NCBI GenBank assembly: GCA_037577475.1 | Contig: CM075202.1 | Coordinates: 11,961,501-12,025,500 of the forward strand | Source: Chaunax sp. Z400 | Lineage: Eukaryota; Chordata; Actinopteri; Lophiiformes; Chaunacidae | DNA: 64,000 nucleotides | Direction of reading: 5' to 3' | Part shown: positions 45,001 through 57,401 of the stretch, piece by piece | Layout: each line of letters begins with the position of its first letter | Numbering within the stretch: the stretch's first letter is position 1 | Translations under genes and position numbers: made by a program | The notes under the pieces: generated by a model | Told to the model about the DNA's origin: nothing | What the model saw: the letters and a program-made list of their open reading frames with translations, nothing else | The model's database searches: none

Positions 45001-46496
45001 GCCGACACTACCCCAGAGACACACACATACACATACACACCAGAGGCAGCCTCTCAGAGCTGCGAGCGCAGCTACAACACAGGTACCACCAAGAAAGGCC
45101 GTGAACGTGTTTCTGACTGTCAAAGCTCCAGCAGACTGTCGGCGTTTCCAGTGCAGACATGGAGAGCCTGACAGCAGCTGATCACGCTGGTTAGCTGTGA
45201 CCACAAGCTGGCTGTTTTTGCAACACTGAGCGGCGGACAGTCTGCCACGCCGTTGAAGTGTCGCTGTCACCTCTGCTCTCACATGTAGAGTACTCCCTCC
45301 TGTGTAGTCCTCTGCTGCACCTTTAAATATACTGGAATGGAGGGAGGTAGCAGAATTTGGGGTATGCATTTACATTTTATTGCCAATGTTCAGTGGCAAT
45401 GCAGGAACTATACCAGTGAGTAGTGTGCTGCTGTATAGAGAGGAAAGTTAGGGCCAGTAAGTGGTGGTGGATGGACTACAATTAGTTGACCTTTTATCAA
45501 CCATAACCACAGTCTTTTAGTGTTTTAGTCACCTATCCTTACCTTATTGTTGTGTGGGTATGCTCAGTTTAGAGTTGGGCACTTGTACGTTGACTCAAAA
45601 TTCAGTGTCTCAACTTAAACCACACTAGCAAAAGAATAAAGCTCCCGTCTCCCCTGCACGAAACACGCCTGAATTTAATCTCAGCACCCCTAATAATAAT
45701 AATAACAATAATAATCAGAGCTTAAAGTGGGCTGGAACTGTCCGTCTGGCAATTTTGATATAGTAGTTTTAAACTAAATAATGTCAAGCCTGTTAATTTT
45801 CCTTGTGCAGTGGGTGTCGTCTAAATACTCCCTCAACAAATCAGGAAGTGATTTTGCCAGAGCGGAAAGTTTGAATGAAAAGCTGCTGTCTAAGAAGAAA
45901 TGCTTTTATTGACAGGTCTAAAATGGTCAACAGACAAACTGACAACTCTTAATTATAGTGACACACACATACATGCAGCTGTGTGCACATTGGGAAATAG
46001 GTTTGTGTTCTATCTAGTTGCATGGACTTCACTCGCACATTTTTAGATGTAGATAATATTCTAAACATGGTTTGAACTGGATCACTGCCACTCCACGATT
46101 GATGAGACAGACTTAACCTATTCTTCACTTTTGGGCTGAGTCTGCACATTAAAGTGATGATCTGTATGACGTCAAAAACTTAAATGTAATTTTTTTTCTG
46201 ACCTTGGGCTGTTTGCCACGCAGATCTTTGTTGAGTCACACCCCTCCTTTTTTAAATTTTTTTTAGAAAAAGTAATGGTTTCTGTCTTACCATCATGACA
46301 TAATAGACCTGCAGCATTCAGAAAATGTGAGTCATGCACTCTTAATATTATTGCAGCCACTGAAAGTTTCAAAGTTGTTTTTGTTCTCAGGTTATTATCT
46401 CATACCACTTTGCTTCTTGCCGAGGTGCACAGATTGGAGGGACGGCATGGTTTCACTTTGAATTGTGTGATGTGTCTGTCATTGTTTGATGATTTG
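42011..46496. other. Gene-poor stretch
   Basis: AT-rich, with a (CA)n tract at 44817-44838. A GC-richer patch at 45000-45290 contains several CpGs and an open minus-strand frame of 124 codons, without splice support or recognisable motifs. Nothing firm was found. Confidence 0.5.
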
Positions 46497-46765
46497 GTGG
46501 GGTGGCATGATGGTGAAGTGGATAGTACAGTTGCCTCACAGCAAGAAGGCTCTGGATTCAAATTTACATGAGGACCACAGACCTTCCTGTGTGGAGAAAG
46601 TCCAAAACCATGCAACACAGAGGAATTAGTGACTCTAAAATGCCCGTAGGTGTGAATGTGAGTGTGAATGGTTGTTTGTCTCCCCTATGTGTTGACCTAT
46701 TGATGAACTGGCGGCTTCCTCAGGGTGTATCCTGCCTCTCGCCCACTGTCAATGTTCTGCTGATT
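46497..46765 (+). mobile_element. tRNA-derived SINE copy
   Basis: The head ggtggcatgatggtgaagtg and cagttgcctcacagcaagaa with B-box-like ctggattcaaat, then gactctaaaatgcccgtagg and tcagggtgtatcctgcctct, match the family at 6918-7245. There is an internal deletion after about 46600, and the 3' tail is eroded. Confidence 0.8.
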
Positions 46766-47059
46766 GATTAATAAGAGAGGCTGTTTGATTCGGAAAAGAG
46801 TGATGCTATCACCACGCTACAGAGAAGTATCACAGCTATTGCCCAACACTGCTGACAGAGGGCTGATCTACAGTGGAAAGGGCATTTCTGCACAGGTCAA
46901 CCGTTTGACATCTGTTCTTCTGAGTGTGAGAGTCACTGCAAGGTTTGATTTATCCTCCCCCATCAAGAAAAATAGCAAAGTTGGATAGATCTGAACTACC
47001 TGTTGTTCTCTGGCCTCTCCCCATGTATGGCCTTATTGTTCATTTAGCTGACAGAGCCT

Positions 47060-47287
47060 TTGAATTCAAACTATTTTTTTCAGTGTTAATAATGCAAGTT
47101 TGGGAGTTGGATTTTTTTTTTAAGATAAATTGCCATTTAACTTAGATAGGGCAACTTCTCTTTGCCACTATCAGGGGGACTTGTTGGGTCTTTGTAAAAT
47201 AAAGAGGACGGTCTAGATATTCTCTTTTAGAAAGTGCCTTGGGATAACTTTTGTTGTTGGCGCTATATAAATGAAATTGACTTGACC
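47060..47287 (-). mobile_element. Reverse copy of the dispersed repeat at 5023
   Basis: The plus-strand text gacggtctagatattctctt, aaagtgccttgggataactt, ttgttgttggcgctatataa and atgaaattgacttgac is the reverse complement of the repeat seen at 5023-5215. The boundary on the left is uncertain. Confidence 0.65.
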
Positions 47288-47659
47288 GGATACGAAATTT
47301 AGACATATGGCTATACTGCAGATGCTCATGGGCATAAAGACACTTTCAGCCTAATTCCCCAGACATCCCAAGTCCTTCTTACACCACTGTAAGAATACCA
47401 CAGCACATCAGCGACTGCAGGTACAATTAATATCATTTGATATTATCATTTGATATACAACTATTTTTCAAGTTTCTTCCTTCCCACACTTTCATACTGT
47501 AGGGTCATGGCCTGACTCTAATTTGCCGATGAGACAAGTTAACTTTTATGTTTTACATTATGCAATCAGTTGTCTTTTATTGAAATTACTTCTCTGCATT
47601 CAACCATGCATCATGAGGTATTAAGAGTAGCAGACAGTCACAGTGCAGCATCCCCAACC

Positions 47660-47876
47660 ACAGTCATAAGCCTCGGTCAAGGCACTGACAGGATAAGTAA
47701 CCTAACATAGTTTTTAATGGCTGGTGCACCAAAGGGAATCCTGGACAACCAGAGAGAGAACATACAAGCACATCGAAAAGTTTTCCCCTCCCCAGCCGGG
47801 AATCAAAGCTACATTGAAAGGCGTTGTTGTGGTAAGGTGACAGCACTAACCACTGAGCCACTGTGCAACACTGTCA
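47660..47876 (-). mobile_element. tRNA-derived SINE, reverse orientation
   Basis: Read on the minus strand it starts gcacagtggctcagtggtta, a good tRNA A-box, followed by gtgctgtcaccttaccac and a B-box-like gctttgattcccggctgggg, then ccattaaaaactatgttagg. It differs in body from the 6918 copy, so it may be a second subfamily. Confidence 0.75.
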
Positions 47877-50800
47877 AATACAAACTTAGCACATCCTGTG
47901 GTTTCTCCACCTGCTGATCCATTTTTTTTTCATGCATACAGTATCTTCCTTATCGTCAACAGATTTTTTTTCTGACTTCAAATCCTTCCTTGCCATTTCC
48001 CCCCAGAGACGTTCTTGTATTTGCTCAGTGTGACATTCATTCTAACCAAAATGAGGTCATCAAATCATCAAATGTTTTTGGTAAGCACTGTATCTAAGAT
48101 GCAGCAGTAGTAACACATATGTAGGGATTGGTTGGAAGTACAGCTGTCCCTGCAGGTTTACTGGACTAGCATCAAATCAGCTTGATGGCCTAATGATAAT
48201 TTCTAGTGTCATAGAGAAAGCATGAAGGGATATTACATACCCTGCTACTGTATGATGCCTACTGCACTCAGTACTGAAGCACATTTGATAATGCTAACAC
48301 ACATTTTTTAATGATGTTTAGAATTTAAAAAGCCTCCCACAAACGTTACTTGGAATGATAATGAATACATTAGCAGGGTCCAAAAACCACCTTTCTCCTG
48401 CTGGGCTAAATGAATTAGAAGATTCATTTTAGGAATATGCTGAAAGTAACAAGAACGCCCTTAGAATTTTGTATCACTTAGTACATGCTATTATTTTTGA
48501 CAGCCTCTGCAGTACTATAGCAGAGATATTCCCTCATAAAATCAAACGTGAGACTAAACCTATGTCTAGAGGTAGTTTTAATTTGGGAAGGACTTTTACA
48601 GAAATAGGTTGTTTTAACTTTCAGTGCTTTTATTCATTATTCCTGAATATGCTGATTATTTTCTTTAATATTGTGGGGGTTTTTCTTTGTCTCTCGAATT
48701 GATTTGCATTTTGTGTGGGTTGTTTTATAGAAAATAAAAAGCATGCACATCCATCCATTTCTACTTCTGGATTTGGGAATTATGAACTACCTCCATGTTA
48801 ACCTTCAGGGCCCGACTAAAATATTGGTATGCAGCGATAATGAGCTTGTTGTTAGGTCTTAATGTCACATCTTTTGTATATATACACTGTAAATTTATGC
48901 AAAGATATTTCCTTTCACCTCTTGTATAAAACTTTCTTTCCTACTGTATTTCATCACATTTTAAATTGTGTTCTTGCCCCTGCTTTGTTGCTTTAAGGCT
49001 GTCACTTATCTTTCTTTGCCTACGTGACAGCGGCATATGCAGTTCCGCTGGGGGGAGAATTACCTTGGACCATGTTTATACGAATATTTCTGGCAGCTAG
49101 ACAGCCCTCCCTGTCTTCGATTTTTTTCATTCATATCACATTTCCCCTACTTCTCCTGCCGACTCATTCCCAGCAGAGAAAGAGTCAAACCAGCATATTA
49201 GTTAAAGTGTGAACACAAAGACAAAGCCACAGCAGCTCTACAGGACAGTTTGGAGTGCACAGAATTGCACATATTCAGAGATACTGCCGCCCAAGAGAAT
49301 CACATCAATCTTGTGCTGATGATGGAGCAATCACAAAGAAAATAAATCATTACCCCAACCTAAAACCCTGGATGAATGGAGAGTGAGGGCCATCCACACA
49401 ACACAGCCAGAGCATGAATGAAAGCTGACATCAGTGAGGCAAAGTGGACACCGCAGAGACCTAAATGCTGCATTCCTGCAACATTTGTGTGTGTATTTAG
49501 GTGCAAAGTTGTGTGCATCTCTCTTTTTTTCCTCTCTCTCCTTGTCTACAGTGTAGGTCTCTCTCCCTTCTCTCTTTTCACTCAGGTTCCTCTCTGCTGG
49601 ACCATCGGGTGTCCAAAAAGCTCTCCTTCTTTTGGCCATCTGTGACTAATCCAGATGTTTGAATCTGGATCATCATTCCCCTCCTCTCTCCTCCCCCCTC
49701 TATCTCCCTCTGTGTGTTTGTCGCTCCTGTCTGTGTGAATGCTGTGCTGCCTCTTCTGCGTTTGAGTGGCCTGTCATACTTCAAGGTCACCGTGGTTTAG
49801 AGGAGGCAGTGAGGCTGAGGATGTCTGACAATGGATCCATACACTTTACTTACTGTATGCTTCATAATCTACTGGTACATACTGTATATGCATATTTCTG
49901 TCATTAAAAATTGTAAATATAGTGATTTCTTTTTTTTTGCTATTCTTGTTTGTGTGGCCTCTCCTTTACTAGATCTCCATGGCGGAGAGGAGGGTGAATG
50001 GCTCAAGTCTCACTTTGCAACAACTGACATTTGAATTGTCCTCCTGAATTCACAGACCTCATATATATTATATGATCTACATGTATCAGAAATGTCATCA
50101 TCAAAATCTGCATATGTTGTGATTTTGTCATCATATATTGTACAGATTGTTAGCCCACTGAGGCAAATTGTGATTTGAGATTTTGGTATATGTAAATATA
50201 ACTTAACTTCAAATGACACCTTTGATGTAAAATTATACAGTCCTGGTGAAGCAATGGGATGTTTTTTCCTAATTGCTCTATTTTTCACCCAAAAACTATA
50301 TAACAAGACATGACATAATGTTAGAATACTAAGACACCATATCATGTTTATTGATCAAATATTTACTTTTGAGAGAGAGACTGTGTTTGTTGCTTTTATT
50401 TGATCTTACTTAACATATTTTGCTCTGCACTAAGCTGTTTGTGTTCTCCTCTTTTAACTTTTAGTTCAGTCCCTAAGGAACATTTTGCACTGAAATCCAT
50501 TATTTTTCCCTATAGTAATTTAATCAATGCAGGCCATGCATCACTTTATTGTATAAAACCTATTTAGTTTTAATACATCTTCACTATATTCATCTATATT
50601 CTTCTACGCCATGGCATCTACAAGCCCCAAAATGTCAGGCAGTGAACATCCGTGCACATGAACAGACTGAGAAAACCATTATAAATTGCAGCTTATCTTA
50701 AAGACAGTAAATTCAGAGTAAAATATTATGGCATGGCAGGGTTAAAACCTATCAAATAAACCAAAGTTTGCTAATGCAAATGGTTTTAAAGCTATAAAGA

Positions 50801-52090
50801 TAATTAAAAAACTTTCGTCCGCTGATTTGCATGTTCGCAAATGTCACGCGTTGCATATGTTAGAAAATTAGATCTCCCTCAAATAGCAGAGCCAGCCAAT
50901 ATCACTGCAGGAACAAACATCAAAGAAATTTATGTCGATTTCTTTATGAGAATCTAAAATCAGTCCAATTTTTACATTAAACCTGATGTCTGAGGTTTTT
51001 GGGTTGGCAATGGTGCACCTTCTAAATCACGCTGAGAGAGGAACAGGGAGGATGTTGAATTTACATGGTGTTGTATATCTGTGTGTGAGTCTGTGTGTGT
51101 GTGTGTGTGTGTTTTAGTGCTTTAATCCTACCAGTGCTTCCCTCAGCTTTTCTCATGGACCATGGACACAGTATGAATGGGTGATGAGCTTACAACGCGG
51201 AAGCCACAGGAAACATTCAATCATAATCCAACAGAGGTATTGGTGTGGAACCTCTCCTGACTGACAATATTGCACCAAAAGTGATTGTGTTCTGCAGTTC
51301 CGAGATAAGATCAGAGGGGCGTTGCATAAAACTGGAATTCAGGATTTTTTTGTGCACTGATACATCTATTGGAAATGTATTGCCTTTTACCATGTGTGTG
51401 TGTTTGAGGGAGAGGGAGCGACCAATGTCGAGAGACGGAGATACATGAAGAGAGATGCAGCACTGGTGCGTGGCAGCCGGGTTATTACAATAATGAGGAT
51501 GGATGTGTTTATCATGAGTTGGGTATCCCATTCCAATCCTCCCGTCCTTCTCCTCCTCCCTCCATAGCTCTTTTGCTTTCAGGCTCACTTGAGTAGCTCC
51601 GTCTGCGTCCTAAATTTGGAGCACCAGGACCTCATCTCACTCATCTCAACGCTCCGGCCTCCCTATTAGAGCTTGTCTGAAGAAGATGTGTGTCACTGTG
51701 CACGTGTGGGTGTGTGGGTGTGTGGGTGGGTGTGTGTTTGTGTGACCCACCAGCTGAAGCCGCCCCTCCACCTTTGTGGCTAAGGCCAAGTGTAGCTATG
51801 GGGGACTAATGGGGTGTGGAGAAAAACAGCCACTTCACGATTCAGCTCTTTCTCTGACAGGCCTCCATGATGATAACTCTCCATCACCTCTCCCTCTTCG
51901 TTTTCGTCTTCAGACTTCCCTTTATTTTCCTATTGTTTTTTGCCTTCCTTGTCTAAGAGGCAGAGGCGAGAAAAATCCAATTTTCCAGGCACCTTCTTTC
52001 ATGCATCCTTGTGCACATCCATCCATCTGTCCATCCACCTCAGTGTCACAGACCACTGGATTTCCACTACAGGTCTTTGCATCCATACAG
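47877..52090. other. Gene-poor stretch
   Basis: AT-rich DNA with a (GT)n tract at 51087-51111 and a candidate regulatory block at 50590-50900. The frame at 49331-49639 (minus) and the low-complexity one at 51776-52096 have no splice or motif support. Confidence 0.5.
50590..50900. promoter_or_regulatory. Candidate enhancer with paired octamer sites
   Basis: A unique AT-rich block with a perfect octamer ATGCAAAT at 50774-50781 and its reverse complement ATTTGCAT at 50825-50832, a cgcaaat variant at about 50836 and several ATTA cores between (aagataattaaaaaac). Octamers are bound by POU-family factors. Function and conservation are untested. Confidence 0.35.
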
Positions 52091-52227
52091 GACTAAGACA
52101 TTTGAGTGACAATAACGGACCTAGAAATAGCTCTTATAAATTTGTAAATGATTTGTACAAGTTTTTAAAAGATGCTAGACTTTCTCAGTATACTGAAGCT
52201 TCCTCCTCTGGGAAACAAACGGACTGA
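52091..52227 (+). other. Candidate terminal exon, unrecognised
   Basis: The acceptor gtctttgcatccatacag ends at 52090. The frame entering with one carried-over base is open for 45 codons to TGA at 52225-52227 and encodes RNSSYKFVNDLYKFLKDARL then SQYTEAS. The FLKDARLSQY part resembles the first helices of a SAM domain, but the domain is not completed. No upstream partner exon was found. Confidence 0.25.
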
Positions 52228-52799
52228 TAAAAAGAAAACCTGTAGTCTTGAAAGTTATGAAGCACATCTTCTGTCACACCGTATCTGACACAAATATTAC
52301 ACTTCCAGATTTGCTTTCAGTACATAAGATCAAAAGGGTCAGTCCAACTCACATTTGATTTAAAATTCCTCTAATATTGCTGCAGATGTGCTTCACACAG
52401 TCAAGGTTAGTTATTTCAAATAGGGCCGTCGAACTAGCTTGAACACAGAGTGGCTGTGCCGGCTAATTGCTTTGCGAAAGAATGAAGAATCTAAAAGGAG
52501 AGGTATACCCCGCAGCGAAACATATGATTACTTCAAATCTGACGTAGAGACACTAAATCAAAGTAATCATCAGGTCAACAGGTCAATACTTTGTAAATCT
52601 TCCTTGCAAATGCCCAGTCACTAACATTCTCTCTGTCTCTCTTATGCACGCTCACTGGCCCTGTTTACCCCTGGCATCACCATTTGTCCTTGGTGATACA
52701 ATGACAATTTGGCAGTTCTATTATGTAAGTTCACACCTGACATTACAATGCATCTCCAAATGCGTGTGATCAGATCTCACTTCCCTGCTCTGTATGCAG

Positions 52800-53313
52800 A
52801 TAAACACATTCGTAATAAATGTCTGTCTGTTTGCTGGATTATTCATAAGGTTATTAATGGATTTTGATGACAATTGTTGGAGAGGTTGGGTATTGGCTAG
52901 TGAATGATCCATTAGATTTGGTAGGGATCCATTTCATCATCTTCTTGCACTGCAAGATAGGGGCAGTTTCAAGATTCTTCCTTCTAACTTCATGGATAAT
53001 GCCTAAAATACTTGGACAAAAATGACACAATGACATCCCCATAAGATGGAATTGTGATCTGAATCCAAGTGACATTCCAGATCTGGTGATCCAGAATGTT
53101 TGAATTTATAGGACTCAGAACATTCACTACTTTGAGACAAGAAATAATAATGCTACAGACTCACAACTAAGATCAAATTGTAGCTGAAACTTTGCTTTCA
53201 AATTTGATCTAACCTTTAAAATTACTGACCTAGATCCTGCATTTAGGTGACAACATGTGGAAACTGTGCTGCCTTGTCGGAGGTTTGCGCTCTCTTGAGT
53301 GTTGTCTAGTGTC
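52800..53313 (+). mobile_element. Diverged copy of the CCTCCGCC foldback element
   Basis: The right end ggaaactgtgctgccttgtc, ggaggtttgcgctctcttga and gtgttgtctagtg matches the right end of the element at 15672-16040. Internal landmarks ggtagggatccatttcatc and tggtgatccagaatgtttg are in the expected order. The left end is eroded. Confidence 0.65.
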
Positions 53314-56300
53314 TGTTTGCAAAGACCAAATGTGTTATTGATTTTAACTGGCAGTCCAAATAGAAATCAGACAGCTTGTTCTGGGTGTAGTCCATCCACA
53401 AGAATCTATTTTGCATGTGTTTGTGGCTTCCTCTTGTCTGACTCTATATGCATGCAAATGAGTGCATACTTCTGCCTATGCAGAGGATGTCAGCTTAGTA
53501 GGAGGTCCGTCAGTGTAACCCAGGACATGTTCTAATACACACTGCTAACAAATATGGCCATGTGCAATCCAATTCACCTCCTAATGTTGTCTGAACGATG
53601 GGATCTTAACGCGTCTGCAATGCGTTTTTGGTGCATTCACATGTGCACTAAGGGTTGTGCATTTTTGATCGATTCACTCAAGGTGCATGTTAATGCCAGT
53701 AGTAAACAAGGCCTCTGTATTTATATCTTTATTCTTCTCTTTCGCACAAACAAACTTCTTTCTCTTTTACATTCCTTCCATCGTAGCCTCTCTATACCTT
53801 CACATGGCAAATCAATTCAGTCAGCGTCATTGGAGTGAAAGACATTTATTTAATGGTGCACAAATAAGAGGAAAAGGCACAGTTTCTAATTAGAAATTGA
53901 TCTTTTTCTTTGACCTTCTTTTCCTCATCCTATACAAACCTGGTTTCCAGTGTGCTACGTTGTTGCTCTCATTAAACGCCTGACACCTCACAAGCAGTAT
54001 GACTAATCCTTCTCAGTGTCACAGAGAGTTCACTTTCATTGGTAAAACTGTGCTCATTTAAACTCTCTCTGGTTTTTCTGTTTCTGAGACAGTTGTTGGT
54101 TGTGTGTGTTGTGTGAGTTTTATTGGAGTGTGTTATTTTCCCAAAGATGGCCTCATTCTGGGAAATGAGCACAAACATCCAAGGGATGCTCTCAAGTGCC
54201 AATCAGCATCTGAGTGACTGACTTTGGTAATCGTTAGAGAAAATTGCTGTACTTTTTGGATGAGTCAAGAACTAATATGCCCTTGAATAAGTTGCTTGAG
54301 ATATGAGTGCAGGGATGTTGTGTTTGTGTGCATCGCAAACACAGAATTTTAACTTTGCTGTCCTTAATTTATACCTCTAAAACAAGTTGATACTTCTCAT
54401 GAGATGAGATGAAGCTACTCGTTTCGGTACATTTACTTTGAGAGTATAATTACGAATGGCTTCAAAGAAGAAATATCTTATGATCAAGAATATGTTTTCT
54501 ATTTAAAGTTGATATCACTTGAGAATAATAACTTACTTCTCCATATACATTTTAGGCCGTATAAAAGGGGCTTATGAGTCCACGGCTGTCCCAGCTTCTA
54601 CTGGAGGCTGTACTTGGTAATTATTGGTGCTTCAAATTAATATTACAACCACTTACACAAGTCTGGTATCTTGTATGTGGTAGACGATGACATATTTCAC
54701 AAGGAAAACTCAAAACTTGAGGTTTTTTTTGAGAAAAAAAAAGGATCAAACACAGAAACTCTGGGTTTAATGAGTACCATGCCATTAAAATTTCATAGCA
54801 ACCCATTTAAGATAAGACTACCACTATTAATGCCAGAATTAAATTCAGGAATTTCAGAAATGTGATCATTTAAATATTTCAGTTTGCCCAAAATGATGGA
54901 CTGACTGAATGAACAGCGTACCAACATTGCCATCGCAATTGCTATTGGGATAGCCAGGCCACTATGGCTGAAAACATGCAGCATTGATATTTCTTGTCTC
55001 TTTTCAAACTCTATCAACCCCTGTATTTCACTGGATGTCACCCAAACCCATTTAAAAGTGTTCCATAAGTCTGGACAGCAGGTGGACAGTGATTAAGAAA
55101 CCCCTAGAATCTCTACTACAGTGCTCATGCATCTACAAAAAAAAAATTGGTTTGCCAAGTGCCTTTGAACTCACCACCACTTTAAGTGTCTGTGTAAGAG
55201 AGTGAGTTGGGTCTCATATATAAAGTATTGGCGAGCCTGCTGCGGCTGCAGCTAACAAGTGCTGCCTTTCAGAGTCTTTTGCTGTCATGGCATGATGCAC
55301 CATGTAATCTTCCCCTTGAACTGTTCGAGTTATTTGATTGTCAAGGCTGACTGAGAAGGTTGGCCTCCTTAGGGCCTTGGCAACTGATGTAAGACAGATC
55401 AGCTGTAAGTCAGCAGCACACATGGGAAAGGCAGGCACATGCAGGATGTAACAACCTCAGCAGCACTGAAACCTGTCACTGGTCCTGCAAGATTTATTGA
55501 ATGATTTTGAGCTTTTATTCTAGTTTTTTGCTGGCACATAAAACTCACTGGTGACCAAACACAAACATGAATGGATAATTGTCTTATATTTACAGATTAT
55601 CTGACCCAAATGTGATACAAATGAGGTCAAGAGTTTTGACCTAACTTCAGACGTGACAAAGGTCCAGAGTGCAGGACTTGTGAGATCGAGTGGTGCAGCA
55701 GCAGACTACCAATTTAACACCCCTTGCCTCACCCTTCCTTCCGTGGCTGCTAAAAATGTGAAAAAACACAAAGCATGGCGGTACAACATGGCTGACTGAA
55801 GGGAACAGGACCAGTTCCCTTTGTAGATATAAGAGGCTCATTATAAGGTAATGAAGATGGAATGGTGATTATACACTAATAAATGAATCATTCTGAATAT
55901 TCATTTTCTTTTACCAGTATTACATTCCAGTTCTTCCACTAAAAACCACACACTGACATTTAAGTTTTGACCTAATAAAATCCTGGAATACTAAATAAAA
56001 CAATCAACACAACAAAAGTGGGCCTTCCTGCAAACATTGACTATTAACACAGGAAAATAACACATAGTATAACATGCTAAGTCATTGTCAAATATTTTCA
56101 GCAGACTTACAAATAAAGAGCTTCTTTACATGTAATTTACTATCATTTGACTGGAGACTGGAAACTAAATGTGGAGGATCTAAGACTGAACTAAATACAA
56201 ACATGAGAATTGACTTGGACATAAGACTGGACCTGAAAGAGCAACTTATGGGCTAACTTTCATTTTTTGAAACGTATACTTAACTTAAAACTGAACATTC

Positions 56301-56732
56301 GAAAGGTTAATGAGGGATTTTTATGTTTATCAAGACATGACAGCATAAATTCAGAGGGAAAAGTGTCTCCTTTTTTTTCTCTCTCAACTTTGTGTCATAT
56401 TACGTCATGTAAATGAGAGAGGAGGGCCCGCTCTGCCTCAGGTCAATGTGCAGTGGTAGGTGGTAGTGAGCCTGAGTGACTTTCGATGTGTACACTGTGA
56501 GGACACCTGGGCGCTAACAACAACGCCTGGGTGTTTTGTACCGCTGAATATACAGCATGAGATAACAAATCCAGGATCTGAATAGTCTACGGTGATGGAC
56601 ACAGCAGTGTTTCAGTGTGCTGTTATCCAGCTAATGTTTCATGTGTTTACAAGATACATTTCTTTTGATGTGCATGTTAATTCTATAATTTATTTGCAAG
56701 TTAGATACATTTCACAATTTATACAAAAGGGA
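53314..56732. other. Gene-poor stretch
   Basis: AT-rich DNA with no supported exon. Short Cys- or Phe-rich frames have no start or splice context. An A-rich run lies at 55137-55146. The stretch 56150-56240 carries gactggagactgg/gacttggac words related to the tandem-word region at 56840-57050. Confidence 0.5.
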
Positions 56733-56830
56733 TTACAACCCAGGTGACCTGTCGAGGGTATAATGCCAGCTGGGATAGGCTCCAGCCCCCCTTGACCCTG
56801 TAAGGAGAAGTGATTATAAACATGAAATGT
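56733..56830 (+). mobile_element. SINE 3' fragment
   Basis: The text ccaggtgacctgtcgagggt, atgccagctgggataggctc and cagccccccttgaccctgta is the 3' body of the family at 6918-7245, ending aagtgattataaacatgaa in place of the usual tail. Confidence 0.75.
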
Positions 56831-56839
56831 GGATATTTT

Positions 56840-57050
56840 TTATGTCAGTTCATGAATTTGAATTAATCAGGGACCATTGAACTAGATTAAATGAGACTTG
56901 AGACTTGGCAAGTACTTGGCCTCACAGACTTGAGACCAGACCAGGAAGACTAAAGACTTAAACCTGAATGACTTGAGACTTGACTTGGATTTAAAAAGAC
57001 TTAACCTGATAACTTGAACCCTGACTTGAAAGATGTGAGATTTGAATAGT
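56840..57050 (+). repeat. Degenerate ACTTGAGACTTG repeat
   Basis: Words gagacttg, gacttgag, cttgagacttgacttgg and aagactta recur many times with irregular spacing, as in a decayed tandem repeat that I have seen in other teleost sequence. Confidence 0.7.
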
Positions 57051-57361
57051 GCATAATTCTTATAAAGCTGGTTTCTCTGTACAGATAAACACTCTTTAGT
57101 AGTTAATTATTGCTATAACTAATGCTATAATGTTTTAACAATGGTCACCTCTGTGGGAAAGTAAAAACGAAGCCAGACAGAGAGAAGAAATAAGATTTTA
57201 TTCCAACTTCAGTGACGGCTAACAGAAAATTGTTTCTGAGCTGCTTTAATAGAATGAAGAATAGAGAAATATTGATCATACGGGTTGCTGAGAAATCTCT
57301 GCCATCCTCTCATCTCTACCCCCACAACTCTCTCTCCCGTCTTTCTCTCATCTTCATCATT

Positions 57362-57365
57362 TTGT

Positions 57366-57399
<34 letters not shown>
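57362..57399. repeat. (TG)n microsatellite
   Basis: About 38 bases of TG with one CTG interruption near the start. Confidence 0.9.

Positions 57400-57401
<2 letters not shown>

Noticed and set aside
44995..45369. A 124-codon minus-strand frame in a CpG-richer patch
   Set aside because: The end is a CA-repeat translation and the rest shows no domain, splice sites or start context.
49331..49639. A 102-codon basic minus-strand frame
   Set aside because: It has a high Arg/Lys/Glu content from purine-rich low-complexity DNA and no other evidence.
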